Assembly: GCF_013031405.1 (NCBI RefSeq)
Contig: NZ_WPZY01000011.1
Location: 95,686-159,685, forward strand
Length of the DNA stretch: 64,000 bases
From: Ruegeria sp. HKCCD8929
Lineage (GTDB): Bacteria > Pseudomonadota > Alphaproteobacteria > Rhodobacterales > Rhodobacteraceae
Reading direction: 5' to 3'
Part shown: in pieces, positions 17,995-27,313 of the stretch
Position numbering within the stretch: position 1 is the first letter of the stretch
Layout of the letters: every line of letters begins with the position of its first letter
Made by a program: the position numbers and the translations under genes
Notes under the pieces: model-generated
Database searches by the model: none
Told to the model about the DNA's origin: nothing
What the model saw: only the letters and a program-made list of their open reading frames with translations

Positions 17995-19254
17995 ATGCTG
18001 AGAAGGCAAGGTATTTTTGCAATCATTGGCCTGATTGCACTATTCACGGTTTTGCATCTGGGCTTTGCCCCCGAAACCCATGACCCACGTACGACGGGCA
18101 CGACCCTTTTGGGCGGGATCGCGTTTCTGCTGATGACATGTGCCATCATCCTGTCCACCCGGGCCGCCATATTTGAGGACTGGCTTGGAGGCCTGGATCG
18201 AATGTACCAGGTGCACCGTGTCATCGGCGTTCTGGCGGCCTTGTTTGCACTGGTTCATTTCTTTGGCGTGCCGAAGGCGTTGCCGGCCGGTGCCGATCCG
18301 GCGCTCAATGCCATGGTTCCATCAGCACCGTTGGGCATGCTGGGGCTGATCTTTCTGGTGATTGGGCTGTTCATCGCCCTGAACCGAAAAATCCGCTATT
18401 CCTTTTGGCGCCCGACGCACAAGATCATGGGGCTGGTCTACCTGCTGATCTTTGGCCATTTCTTCACAGCTCCCCCCGTTTTTGTCCTACAGTTCAGCCC
18501 CTCGGGCCTGTTGCTACTGGCTGCTGCAATCATGGGTATCGTTTGCCTGTTCTACTCGGTGTTTGGAATGAACCGACGTACAGCCATTCCGTTCACCATC
18601 GAAGCCGTAAACGCTTTGGAACGGGCGACTGAGGTTGTTTTGAAGCCCTCCGGTCGCACGCTGGACTTCAAACCGGGGCAGTTTGCCTTTGTTGAGATAT
18701 CCGAGAAAGGCTGGAACGAACCGCACCCGTTCACCATTTCCAGCGCGCCGGGAGATGACCGGCTGAAGTTCACCATGAAGGTGCTGGGCGACTGGACCCG
18801 CAAGGTACGTGAAGAGTTGCAGCCCGGCGGAGAGGTCATGGTGCGCGGCCCCTATGGGCGCTTCGACGCCGAAGGCGCTGGTCAGAAGCAGATCTGGCTG
18901 GCCGGTGGGATCGGTTTGACCCCGTTTTTGTCCAAGCTTCGGGCGATGCAACCCGGTGACAAGCGGCAGATTCATCTGGTCTACGCCGCGCGCGAGGAAC
19001 AAGACGCCATCTTTCTGGATGAGTTGAGGAACCGCGCAGCCCAGCTTGGCAATGTCACCCTGGTGCCTCTCTTTTCGGACGAAGGCAACTTTGCGCGTGT
19101 CGACATGATGAAGCAGAAGCTGCCCGATCCGCTGAACAGCTACGAGTATTTCATGTGCGGCCCCAAGCCGATGGTTGATGGTCTCATGAAAGACCTGAAG
19201 GCCGAGGGCGTACCATGTCGCAAGATCCACACCGAAGCTTTTGAGTTCCGGTAA
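17995..19254 (+). CDS. Ferric-reductase-like haem membrane protein fused to FAD/NAD oxidoreductase
   Basis: 419 residues. The N-terminal half has six hydrophobic helices with two His-x13-His pairs (HRVIGVLAALFALVHFF and HKIMGLVYLLIFGHFF), the bis-haem pattern of ferric reductase/NOX transmembrane domains. The C-terminal half is a ferredoxin-NADP reductase module: FAD site HPFTISSAP, nucleotide site AGGIGLTPFLS and C-terminal MCGPKPMVDGL. It should pass electrons from NAD(P)H via FAD and haem across the membrane to iron, oxygen or another acceptor. Being next to an EF-hand protein recalls calcium-controlled NADPH oxidases, although the EF-hands here are on a separate, exported protein. Confidence 0.9.
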   Translation: MLRRQGIFAIIGLIALFTVLHLGFAPETHDPRTTGTTLLGGIAFLLMTCAIILSTRAAIFEDWLGGLDRMYQVHRVIGVLAALFALVHFFGVPKALPAGADPALNAMVPSAPLGMLGLIFLVIGLFIALNRKIRYSFWRPTHKIMGLVYLLIFGHFFTAPPVFVLQFSPSGLLLLAAAIMGIVCLFYSVFGMNRRTAIPFTIEAVNALERATEVVLKPSGRTLDFKPGQFAFVEISEKGWNEPHPFTISSAPGDDRLKFTMKVLGDWTRKVREELQPGGEVMVRGPYGRFDAEGAGQKQIWLAGGIGLTPFLSKLRAMQPGDKRQIHLVYAAREEQDAIFLDELRNRAAQLGNVTLVPLFSDEGNFARVDMMKQKLPDPLNSYEYFMCGPKPMVDGLMKDLKAEGVPCRKIHTEAFEFR

Positions 19255-19280
19255 GCTCCTACAATACAAGTAGAAATCAC

Positions 19281-19772
19281 ATGAAAAAGCTGCTCTCCTT
19301 TGTCGCAGAAATCGGAACCATCATGTATGTGGGCGGTATTCTGTCCCACATCGTGATCGGCGCAATCAATCCGCATCCGGCACCGGAAACCGCGGAATTC
19401 ATCTACAACTACAAACTGCAAAGTGCCTACATCCTGATCCTGCCGGGGCTGGGCCTGAAGATCTTGATCGATCTGATCCTGTTCTTTGGGTTCGGTGAGC
19501 GCGCATGGTGGATGCGTATCAAGCTGGCGATGACCGCCTTTTTGACCGTCAACGCGTTTGTCTTTCTGGTGCCGATGATGCCGCAGCTTCTTGAGCTGGC
19601 CCAAGCCTCGATTCCCGATGGGAAACTGAGCGATGCATTTCATGCCTTGGAAAACAAAGAAAAAATGGTCGGCATGTCAAACATTGCGCCGCTGATAACC
19701 GAGATGGTTATGGGAGCATTCAAGCCCGGCATTACAAAGGCCGAACGTGCTGGATCCACGAGCACAACCTGA
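19281..19772 (+). CDS. Integral membrane protein (four helices), unknown
   Basis: 163 residues with four hydrophobic helices (about 5-27, 47-68, 77-100 and a weaker fourth near the C-terminus). VGGILSHIVIGAI and YNYKLQSAYILILPGLGLKI resemble DUF2269-like or other haem- or quinone-associated small membrane proteins, but I cannot assign a family. It lies 26 bases after the flavocytochrome gene and 74 before the RND adaptor, so it is probably cotranscribed with both. Confidence 0.75.
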   Translation: MKKLLSFVAEIGTIMYVGGILSHIVIGAINPHPAPETAEFIYNYKLQSAYILILPGLGLKILIDLILFFGFGERAWWMRIKLAMTAFLTVNAFVFLVPMMPQLLELAQASIPDGKLSDAFHALENKEKMVGMSNIAPLITEMVMGAFKPGITKAERAGSTSTT

Positions 19773-19846
19773 CAAGGCGCGTCTCATGAACTCAAGGCTC
19801 CGGCAGTTGTAGAACCACGTCTGGCTGACACGAGGAAAGGTATGAC

Positions 19847-21193
19847 ATGAACCTCCGCCCGCTGCTTTTTCTCCCCCCATTGGCGCTTGGGATCGGCGGT
19901 TACATGTGGCTGACCGCGCCCGATCCCGCGGAGCAGGCAACACCTGATGAATCCGCCACGGTCGTGCGCACGTTGACCGTTGCGCCGTCAAAGGCAGTGC
20001 CCTCTGCGTCGGGATATGGCCGCGTTGTGGCGCAAGATACCTGGCTGGCCATTTCCCAGGTGCAGGGTCGGGCGGTTTTTGTGGATGAAGATCTGACTGT
20101 GGGCAGCGTCCTTTCCAGTGGCACCGAAATTGTCCGGATCGACCCGCGGGATTACGAGATCGCTTTGGCCCGTACCACGGCCTCGCGCGATAGCGCACAG
20201 GCCGAGTTGGACGAGCTGGAAGCGACGGAGAAAAACACGAAAGCAACGATTGAGTTGGAAACCCGGATCGAGGATGTCCGTCGCGCGGAACTGGAGCGGC
20301 AGGAAACCCTGTTGGAGCGGGGAAGCGTCGCGCAAGCGGTCGTGGATACGGCCATCCGAGATCTTCTGTCTCAGGAAAAGATGGTTCTCAACCTCGAAAA
20401 CGCGCTGCGCCTGCTTCCCGCGCAACGCGCATCGCTTCAGGCCACGATTGATACCCGCATCGTGGAGATCGAAGAAGCGGAGCGCGCATTGGCGAACACG
20501 TCCATAAAAACTCCCCTGATCGGACGTGTGATCGCCAAATCGGTGTCACCGGGGCAATTCATCCGCGTCGGTGACACCCTTGCCACTATCGAAAGCACCA
20601 GCGCCTCTGAGGTTACGGCCGAGTTCCAGACCCGAGTGCTGGGCAATCTGTTTACCGTCATCGACGGCATCCGCCCTTTGGATGCAACGCCCGATCTCGG
20701 CATGGTGGATGCCTTCGATTTGCTTGAGAGGTTCGATCTGCAGACCGAAGTGACCATGTCTGCCGGCGGTCAATCCCATGTCTGGCCCGCTGAGCTTGTC
20801 CGCTTTGATGGCAGCGCGGATCCGACCACCGGAACCGTCGGGCTGGTTATTCGGATCGAAAATCCGGGCGCCCCTGATCCGAAACGGCGCGGTCCCCCTT
20901 TGACGAACGGCATGTTTGTCGAGGTCCGTCTTTTTGCACCCGAGCCGGTCGAGGCGCTGCGCATCCCGCGCGCAGCCATACATTCTGAGGGAGCGGACAG
21001 CTTTGTCTATGTGGTCGATGATCAATCTCGTTTGGCCCGTCGAAACATCGATGTCGGATCGGTCCAGGGCGATCAGGTCGTGGTTCTCGGTGGCCTTTCG
21101 GAAAACGACCGCCTGGTGTTGTCCGACCCACGCCCTGCCGTTATCGGAATGTTGCTGGAGCCGCTTGAAATCACTCTGGGCCAAGGCTCATGA
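19847..21193 (+). CDS. RND efflux periplasmic adaptor (HlyD/MFP family)
   Basis: 448 residues. An N-terminal signal or anchor helix (LLFLPPLALGIGGYMWL) is followed by a barrel-lipoyl region (LAISQVQGRAVFVDEDL), a long helical hairpin (about residues 95-205, rich in Glu, Arg and Leu), and beta-barrel segments (IKTPLIGRVIAKSVSPGQFI). This is the adaptor that joins an RND pump to an outer-membrane channel. AGGAAAGG precedes the ATG. The stop overlaps the start of the permease gene (ATGA). No outer-membrane factor gene is adjacent. Confidence 0.9.
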   Translation: MNLRPLLFLPPLALGIGGYMWLTAPDPAEQATPDESATVVRTLTVAPSKAVPSASGYGRVVAQDTWLAISQVQGRAVFVDEDLTVGSVLSSGTEIVRIDPRDYEIALARTTASRDSAQAELDELEATEKNTKATIELETRIEDVRRAELERQETLLERGSVAQAVVDTAIRDLLSQEKMVLNLENALRLLPAQRASLQATIDTRIVEIEEAERALANTSIKTPLIGRVIAKSVSPGQFIRVGDTLATIESTSASEVTAEFQTRVLGNLFTVIDGIRPLDATPDLGMVDAFDLLERFDLQTEVTMSAGGQSHVWPAELVRFDGSADPTTGTVGLVIRIENPGAPDPKRRGPPLTNGMFVEVRLFAPEPVEALRIPRAAIHSEGADSFVYVVDDQSRLARRNIDVGSVQGDQVVVLGGLSENDRLVLSDPRPAVIGMLLEPLEITLGQGS

Positions 21194-24100
21194 TTTCGTA
21201 TTTTGCACGTCACCCGGTCGCGGCAAACCTCGTTCTGTTGGCGGTCTGTTTCATTGGCGTGTCCGCCCTGCTGAATATGGAGCGGGAAAGCTTTCCGGAG
21301 TTCACGGCTAGCGAAGTTTCGGTTTCGGTCGAATATCCGGGCGCGTCGGCAAGCGATGTGGATGAACAGGTCTGTCTTGTTCTCGACGACGCGCTTGGTG
21401 CGGTGAACGACCTGGAAGACTTTGAATGCCTGTCGGTGGAAAACGCAGCCACCGCGACACTGACCATGGCTGAAAGCGGCGACATCGGCCAGCTCTACAA
21501 TGATATTTCGTCCGAAGTATCGAGCATCAACGACCTGCCGGACGAGGCAGAATTGCCGTCTGTCACGATCCTGGGGCAAACCGAAACCATTGCGTCGATT
21601 GCGGTTTCAGGGATCGATACGCAAGGCGCGTTGATCCAATACGCAGATGAATTCGCCGACGAACTTGGTGCACTGCCGATGATTGCGACCGCCGAAGTCA
21701 CCGGCATCTCTGATGCGGAATACCGCATCTCATTCGATCAACTCGCACTGCGCCGCTTCGGGATCAGCCCACAGGATGTGGCTGACGCGGTCGAAGCGCG
21801 CAGCCTTCGCGCTCCACTTGGCACTGTCGTCACCACCGGGCGTGAAGTGACCCTAAGGTATTTCGATGCGCGCCGCTCCGTGAGCGACCTGGAAAACCTT
21901 GTGCTTTTGGAAAACCCCGACGGGGGTGTCGTACGCTTGGTCGACGTTGCGCAGGTTTACCTGACGGAATTATCCCCTGAACAGCAGTCCTATATCGACG
22001 GAGATCGCGCCGCGATCATTCAAGTCAGCAAAACCAAAAGCGATGACGCGATCAAGGCCTTTGCTCAAGTGGCCGAGAGGATCGCCGAGGAAGAAAACCG
22101 GTTTCCAGATCCGTTTCGCATATCGGTTGTGAACAATCTGACGGAAACCGTTGAAACGCGGATCAACCTGGTTTTGAGCAATGCCGGACAAAGCCTTCTG
22201 TTGGTCGTGCTGGTCATGTGCCTGTTCTTCTCCACGTCCGAGGCTATCTGGATTTCCTTTTCTCTTCCGTTTTCGTTTCTGGGTGGCATATTCCTCATGG
22301 GGGCCGCGGGGGTCACCATCAACACGATCTCTCTGATCGGTCTTTTGATGGCGATTGGCCTTATCATGGACGACAGCATCGTCATCGCCGACAACATAGC
22401 AAAATGGCGACGCAAGCTTGGTCCGAAAGAGGCCGCAATAATGGGCGCGACCGAGGTAATGCCCGGTGTGATCTCGTCTTTTCTGACCACGGCCTGCGTT
22501 TTCGGACCGCTGATGTTTCTGTCCGGTGAGACGGGCAAGGTTCTGCAAGTCATTCCGATCGTGCTGCTTCTCACCATGATCACCAGCCTGGTCGAGGCGT
22601 TTTTGATCCTGCCGAACCACATGAACCATACGCATGCAGATCCGGAGAAAAACGCCGGGAGAATAGTGCCCAGGCTACTCGATCAGGCCAGAGACAAGAT
22701 CATCATTCCCATCGCGGCCGCGCTATTGCGATGGCGTTACGCGACGCTGGGCTCGGTCTTTGCAATCCTGATCCTCAGCGTCGGATTTCTGGCATCCGGT
22801 TTGGTCAAGGTCGTGGGGTTTCCCGAAACAGAGGGCGACACGGTCGAGGTGCGTTTTGCGTTGGCATCCGGACTGTCCATCGAACACACTCAATCCGCCG
22901 TGGCGCAGATCCTGGACGGGCTTGAGCAGGTCGATACCGAATTGACGAAAGACACCGAAGGTGCCCGGCCCCTGATCGAGCGCGTGCTGGTCCAGTACTC
23001 CGCCAATCAGGATGTGAAAGACAACAGCGCGTATACCGCGACCGTTACGGCGGATCTCTTGGAAAGCGATCTGCGAAACATCGCTGCCAACGATGTGCTG
23101 GCACACTGGAAACAAGCCACGGGCCCCCTGCCCGACCTTGTCCAGATCAATTTCACTCAGATCGCGGCCGGCCCCGGTGGCGATGATCTGGATGTCGAAC
23201 TCGCCTCGCGAGATCTGGATGAACTGGAAGCCGCAACCAACGCCCTGCTTGAAAGGCTGATCCTGCGTGACGACGTCACCGAGGCTTATCAGGACTTTTC
23301 CAAAGGACGCGCTGAGATACGCCTTTCGCTGAACGAGTTCGGCTATGTGATCGGGTTGACGCCGCAGGCAATCAGCAGACAGCTTCGCGCCGCCTTTTCC
23401 GGAACCGAGACCGACAGCTTTCGCCAGCAATTGTCGGATGTCAGCATTCGTGTCGAACTGGGTGACACCGTTCCGGCACTGACTGATCTGGAGCAGTTCC
23501 CGCTGACGGTCGCCGGCGGTGAACAGGTTGCATTGGGCACTGTTGCCAATATCGAGTTGACGAACGCTTATGCACAAATCACCCGAAAGAACGGAAAAGC
23601 CATCTCGCGGATCGTGGGCAAGATTGATCGAAAGGCGACAACCTCAACTGCAATCTCGGCCTTGATCACCGATAATCTGGCACCAGAGCTACGTCAGCAG
23701 TTTCCCAATGTCAGCATCGGGATTGGCGGCGCAACCGAAGAGCAGCAGAAAACCCAGGCCTCGATTTCCAACGCCTTGCTGATGGGGCTCGTGGGTGTCT
23801 ACCTGATCCTCGCGTTTCAGTTCCACAGCTACACTTTGCCTTTCATGGTGATGCTCAGCATCCCTTTTGCCCTGATCGGTACGATACTTGGTCACTACGC
23901 ACTGGATCTCGACATTTCCATGCCGAGCTTCATCGGCTTCGCCTCGCTGGCGGGGATCGTCGTGAACAATGCCATCCTGTTTCTGACGTTCTTCGAGGCA
24001 GAGATTGAGGCAGACGATTATATGACTGCCGCTGTCGAGGCTGTCAGGCACCGATTTCGGCCGGTCATTCTGTCCTTTGCCACAACCTTCGCAGGACTGT

Positions 24101-24315
24101 TGCCGATGCTGTTTGAAACCAGCCCCCAGGCGCAGGTTCTCGTCCCCTTGGTCGCCGCCGTGGCCTTTGGGCTTTTGGCGTCGACGCTTCTGGTGATCTT
24201 TGTGTTCCCGAGTGTGCTGGCGATCTATTTCGATGTCGCCGATATCAAAAAATGGAAGGAAAACAGACAAAAGCACTTGGCGGATACCCCGGCGCAGCAT
24301 GCGGCGTCAGCCTGA
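21190..24315 (+). CDS. RND efflux permease (AcrB/HAE-1 superfamily)
   Basis: 1041 residues with the RND plan: helix 1 at about 12-30 (AANLVLLAVCFIGVSALL), a large periplasmic loop, helices 2-6 at about 333-475 with the proton-relay motif IGLIMDDSIVIADNIAKW in helix 4, a second periplasmic loop, and helices 8-12 at about 855-1020. The motif GIVVNNAILFL marks the second half. It should export a substrate by proton antiport with the preceding adaptor. Substrate unknown; the divergent MarR suggests an aromatic or oxidant-induced toxin. Confidence 0.94.
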   Translation: MISYFARHPVAANLVLLAVCFIGVSALLNMERESFPEFTASEVSVSVEYPGASASDVDEQVCLVLDDALGAVNDLEDFECLSVENAATATLTMAESGDIGQLYNDISSEVSSINDLPDEAELPSVTILGQTETIASIAVSGIDTQGALIQYADEFADELGALPMIATAEVTGISDAEYRISFDQLALRRFGISPQDVADAVEARSLRAPLGTVVTTGREVTLRYFDARRSVSDLENLVLLENPDGGVVRLVDVAQVYLTELSPEQQSYIDGDRAAIIQVSKTKSDDAIKAFAQVAERIAEEENRFPDPFRISVVNNLTETVETRINLVLSNAGQSLLLVVLVMCLFFSTSEAIWISFSLPFSFLGGIFLMGAAGVTINTISLIGLLMAIGLIMDDSIVIADNIAKWRRKLGPKEAAIMGATEVMPGVISSFLTTACVFGPLMFLSGETGKVLQVIPIVLLLTMITSLVEAFLILPNHMNHTHADPEKNAGRIVPRLLDQARDKIIIPIAAALLRWRYATLGSVFAILILSVGFLASGLVKVVGFPETEGDTVEVRFALASGLSIEHTQSAVAQILDGLEQVDTELTKDTEGARPLIERVLVQYSANQDVKDNSAYTATVTADLLESDLRNIAANDVLAHWKQATGPLPDLVQINFTQIAAGPGGDDLDVELASRDLDELEAATNALLERLILRDDVTEAYQDFSKGRAEIRLSLNEFGYVIGLTPQAISRQLRAAFSGTETDSFRQQLSDVSIRVELGDTVPALTDLEQFPLTVAGGEQVALGTVANIELTNAYAQITRKNGKAISRIVGKIDRKATTSTAISALITDNLAPELRQQFPNVSIGIGGATEEQQKTQASISNALLMGLVGVYLILAFQFHSYTLPFMVMLSIPFALIGTILGHYALDLDISMPSFIGFASLAGIVVNNAILFLTFFEAEIEADDYMTAAVEAVRHRFRPVILSFATTFAGLLPMLFETSPQAQVLVPLVAAVAFGLLASTLLVIFVFPSVLAIYFDVADIKKWKENRQKHLADTPAQHAASA

Positions 24316-24335
24316 AGAACCGGCGGGTTTGCGTA

Positions 24336-24668
24336 GTGGGCAATCTTCTTCTCAACTATTTCAACCTGTTTCGAGCTTTGGCAAAGGCATTGGTTGATGG
24401 CAGGTCCCTACACCTGCTTGCCATGTCCGCGTCGCTGGTGGTGGTCAGCACTACATTCTATGTGCTTGTGGAGGGGTGGAGCATTCTGGACGCCGCCTAT
24501 TTCTCGGTTATCACCATGTCGACGGTTGGATATGGCGACATTGCTCCGGAAACCCCTGGTGGGAAGATATTCACAATGATCTTCACGATTGGTGGGATCG
24601 GGATATTCGTCACGACAATTTCGACAATCGCCGCGATTTTTGTCAGCAGTTTCAAAGTTCGAAAGTAG
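24336..24668 (+). CDS. Two-helix potassium channel (pore-only)
   Basis: 110 residues if started at GTG 24336; an ATG at 24252 inside the permease gene is the alternative, and neither has a strong ribosome site. TM1 spans about residues 22-44, the pore loop reads AAYFSVITMSTVGYGDI with the K+ selectivity filter TVGYGD, and TM2 is IFTMIFTIGGIGIFVTTIS. No RCK or cyclic-nucleotide domain follows; the protein ends SSFKVRK. It follows the RND permease closely and probably belongs to the same operon. Confidence 0.82.
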   Translation: MGNLLLNYFNLFRALAKALVDGRSLHLLAMSASLVVVSTTFYVLVEGWSILDAAYFSVITMSTVGYGDIAPETPGGKIFTMIFTIGGIGIFVTTISTIAAIFVSSFKVRK

Positions 24669-24871
24669 AAACCCAGGCAACTCGCAAAGCGGCCGTTCAT
24701 GCTTGCGCTATTGTCCGGTAGTCTGCGCTCAGTTCCGGCGATTTGCCACAACCGCAGGACATCTCGCCGGATCAGTCTCCGACCAAAGGTCGATGTCTTC
24801 TGACGTTCTACATGGACATTTGCCGCCGCAGGCCACAGGTTTCGCCGTAGCAAGACAAGAATGAGGCCGTC

Positions 24872-26656
24872 ATGTTCCAGTCCTTCGAAGTAACCGCACG
24901 CCCGGAACAAGGGCCGCCCCGGCTGGCCGCTTTGCGCGAGGAGATGGCGCGCGAGGGGCTGGACGGGTTTTTGATCCCGCGGGCGGATGCGCATCAGGGC
25001 GAATATGTGGCGCCGCGGGATGAGCGGCTGGCCTGGCTGACCGGGTTTACCGGCTCTGCGGGGTTCTGTGTGGCGCTGAAGGATGTGGCAGGGGTGTTCA
25101 TCGACGGGCGCTATCGCACTCAGGTCAAGGCGCAGGTGGCCGATGTCTATACGCCGGTGCCGTGGCCGGATGTGAGCCTGTCCCAATGGCTCAAGGAGCA
25201 ATTGCCCGAGGGTGGTCGCGTGGGGTTCGATCCGTGGCTGCATGCGGCAGGGCAGATCAAGGCGGCTCGGAAAGAGCTTGAGGGCTCGGGCATCGAGTTG
25301 GTGCGCTGTGACAATCTGGTGGACCGGGTCTGGGAGGATCAGCCTGCCCCGCCGATGAACCCGGCCAAGGCGCATCCGCTGGAATTTGCGGGCGAAAGTG
25401 CGGGCGACAAGATCGCCCGGCTGGCGCAGGAACTAAGCGAAGCGGGACATGCGGCGGCGGTGATCACACTGCCGGATTCGATCATGTGGCTGTTGAACAT
25501 TCGGGGCTCGGATATCCCCCGCAACCCGGTGGCGCATGGCTTTGCCATTCTGCACGGCGATGGCCGGGTGGACCTGTTCATGGCGGTTGAGAAGCTTGCG
25601 GGGCTGGACCTCGGGGATGGTGTCACGCCGCACGCGCCGGAGGCGTTTCTGGACGCCGTGGCGGCGCTGGAGGGGACGGTGCGGGTGGATCTGGGCTCGG
25701 TCCCGCAGATCGTGGCGGACCGGCTGGGTGACCGGCTGGTCGATGGCGGTGATCCCTGCGCCCTGCCCAAGGCGCGCAAGAACGCCGCCGAGATCAGTGG
25801 CACCGCCGAGGCGCATCTGCGCGATGCGGCGGCGGTGGTCGAACTGCTGAGCTGGCTCGATGCGCGGCCTGCGGGCAGCCTGACCGAGACGCAGGTGGTC
25901 ACACAGCTGGAAGCCTGCCGCTGCAAGGATAACGCGCTGCGGGATATCTCGTTCGAGACCATCTCGGGCACCGGCCCCAATGGTGCGATCATGCATTACC
26001 GGGTGACCGAAGAGACCGACAGCCGGTTGCAGGACGGGCATCTGCTGGTGCTCGACAGCGGTGGGCAGTATCTGGACGGCACCACCGACATCACCCGCAC
26101 TATCCCGATCGGCGAGGTGGGGGACGAGGAGAAGGCCTGTTTCACCCGCGTGCTGAAGGGCATGATCGCCATGTCCATGCTGCGCTGGCCGGTGGGGCTG
26201 GCCGGGCGTGACATCGAATGCGTGGCGCGGCTGCCCCTGTGGCTGGCGGGACAGGATTTCAACCACGGGGTCGGCCATGGTGTCGGCGCCTATCTGAGCG
26301 TGCATGAGGGCCCGCAGCGGCTGGCGCGCACCAGCCATGTGCCGCTGGAACCGGGCATGATCCTGTCGAACGAGCCGGGATATTACCGCGAGGGCGCCTT
26401 TGGCATCCGCATCGAAAATCTGGTGGTGGTGGAAGAGGCCCCCGCCCTGTCCGGCGGCGATGCCGAGCGGGCGATGCTGTGCTGGCGCACGCTGACCTAT
26501 GTTCCGATTGACCGGCGGCTGATTGTGACCGATATGTTGACGCCTGAAGAACGCGCCTGGCTGAACGCCTACCACCGCGACGTTGTGGAAAAGGTGCGGC
26601 CAAGGGTGGGCCCCGACGCACGGGTGTGGTTGGATGCCGCAACTGCGCCGGTCTGA
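24872..26656 (+). CDS. pepP: Xaa-Pro aminopeptidase (M24B)
   Basis: 594 residues, the long three-domain type of aminopeptidase P. Two creatinase-like N-terminal domains (LPDSIMWLLNIRGSDIP marks the second) precede the pita-bread metalloenzyme domain. Metal ligands are visible: Asp in LVLDSGGQYLDGTTDITRT, His in GHGVGHGVGAYLSVHEGP, Glu in LSNEPGYY and GIRIENLVVV. It cleaves N-terminal residues preceding proline, using two Mn or Zn ions in the cytosol. GAGG lies 8 bases before the ATG. The 203-base gap upstream holds nothing recognised. Confidence 0.95.
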   Translation: MFQSFEVTARPEQGPPRLAALREEMAREGLDGFLIPRADAHQGEYVAPRDERLAWLTGFTGSAGFCVALKDVAGVFIDGRYRTQVKAQVADVYTPVPWPDVSLSQWLKEQLPEGGRVGFDPWLHAAGQIKAARKELEGSGIELVRCDNLVDRVWEDQPAPPMNPAKAHPLEFAGESAGDKIARLAQELSEAGHAAAVITLPDSIMWLLNIRGSDIPRNPVAHGFAILHGDGRVDLFMAVEKLAGLDLGDGVTPHAPEAFLDAVAALEGTVRVDLGSVPQIVADRLGDRLVDGGDPCALPKARKNAAEISGTAEAHLRDAAAVVELLSWLDARPAGSLTETQVVTQLEACRCKDNALRDISFETISGTGPNGAIMHYRVTEETDSRLQDGHLLVLDSGGQYLDGTTDITRTIPIGEVGDEEKACFTRVLKGMIAMSMLRWPVGLAGRDIECVARLPLWLAGQDFNHGVGHGVGAYLSVHEGPQRLARTSHVPLEPGMILSNEPGYYREGAFGIRIENLVVVEEAPALSGGDAERAMLCWRTLTYVPIDRRLIVTDMLTPEERAWLNAYHRDVVEKVRPRVGPDARVWLDAATAPV

Positions 26657-26697
26657 CACCGGGCTGTTACTTTAACAAGTCAGGGGAGACGTTCGGC

Positions 26698-26723
26698 CCA
26701 GGACGAAGGGCCAGGACGAAGGG
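26698..26723 (+). repeat. Perfect 13-base tandem duplication before the DUF427 gene
   Basis: CCAGGACGAAGGG occurs twice back to back (26698-26710 and 26711-26723), followed immediately by AAGGAGAAGGA and the ATG at 26735. The duplication adds purine-rich, Shine-Dalgarno-like sequence to the leader and could influence translation or be a slippage-prone site. Confidence 0.75.
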
Positions 26724-26734
26724 AAGGAGAAGGA

Positions 26735-27079
26735 ATGACCGATCACATCAGGATTCGCAAAGCGCCCGGAAAATGGAGCGTCCGCTCGGGCGGCGCCATT
26801 CTGGGCGAGACCACCAATGCGCTGGAACTCAGCGAGGGTGATCTGGACCCGGTGATCTACTTTCCCCGCGCGGACATCGCGATGGCCTTTCTGGACCGCA
26901 CCGACAAGGTGACCCACTGCCCGCACAAGGGAGATGCGAATTACTACTCGATCGTCAACATGTCCACGGTGACCGAAAACGCGGTCTGGACCTACGAGAA
27001 CCCGATTGAGGCGGTGGCGGAGATCAAGGAGTATCTGGCCTTCGAGAAACTGGACTCGGTCAAGGTCGAGCGGTTGTGA
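26735..27079 (+). CDS. DUF427 family protein
   Basis: 114 residues, close to the single-domain DUF427 length. Family signatures include WSVRSGGAILGETTNALEL, VIYFPRADIAM, CPHKGDANYYS and AVWTYENP. Members are small cytosolic beta-barrel proteins without a settled function. The start has AAGGAG and AAGGA upstream. An intrinsic terminator follows 22 bases after the stop. Confidence 0.92.
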   Translation: MTDHIRIRKAPGKWSVRSGGAILGETTNALELSEGDLDPVIYFPRADIAMAFLDRTDKVTHCPHKGDANYYSIVNMSTVTENAVWTYENPIEAVAEIKEYLAFEKLDSVKVERL

Positions 27080-27100
27080 GATAGCGCTGGTTTGGGGATG

Positions 27101-27129
27101 AAGGGCCTCCGGTTTCGGGGGCCTTTTCT
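27101..27129 (+). terminator. Intrinsic terminator after DUF427 gene
   Basis: AAGGGCCTCCG (27101-27111) pairs with CGGGGGCCTTTT (27116-27127) around GTTT, allowing two G-T pairs, and runs into TTTTCTT. Confidence 0.65.
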
Positions 27130-27313
27130 TATGTGGACACCCGTCAAGCAAACCGAGGTATGCTGCGGAGTGCTCAATCCATCCTTGAATGGCGGGATGG
27201 GTCCGAAGCAGGCATCGGTCTTCCGTCCGGCTATCCAGTCCCTCGTCCTTTTCGCAGTCTCCTCGACGCAGCGCTCCTCCTTGCGCTAGGCTGGTCCACA
27301 GGAGGCCAATGTG

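Noticed and set aside
18514..19269. Long minus-strand frame opposite the flavocytochrome gene.
   Set aside because: The plus-strand protein has complete FAD, NAD and haem motifs, so the opposite frame is a shadow.
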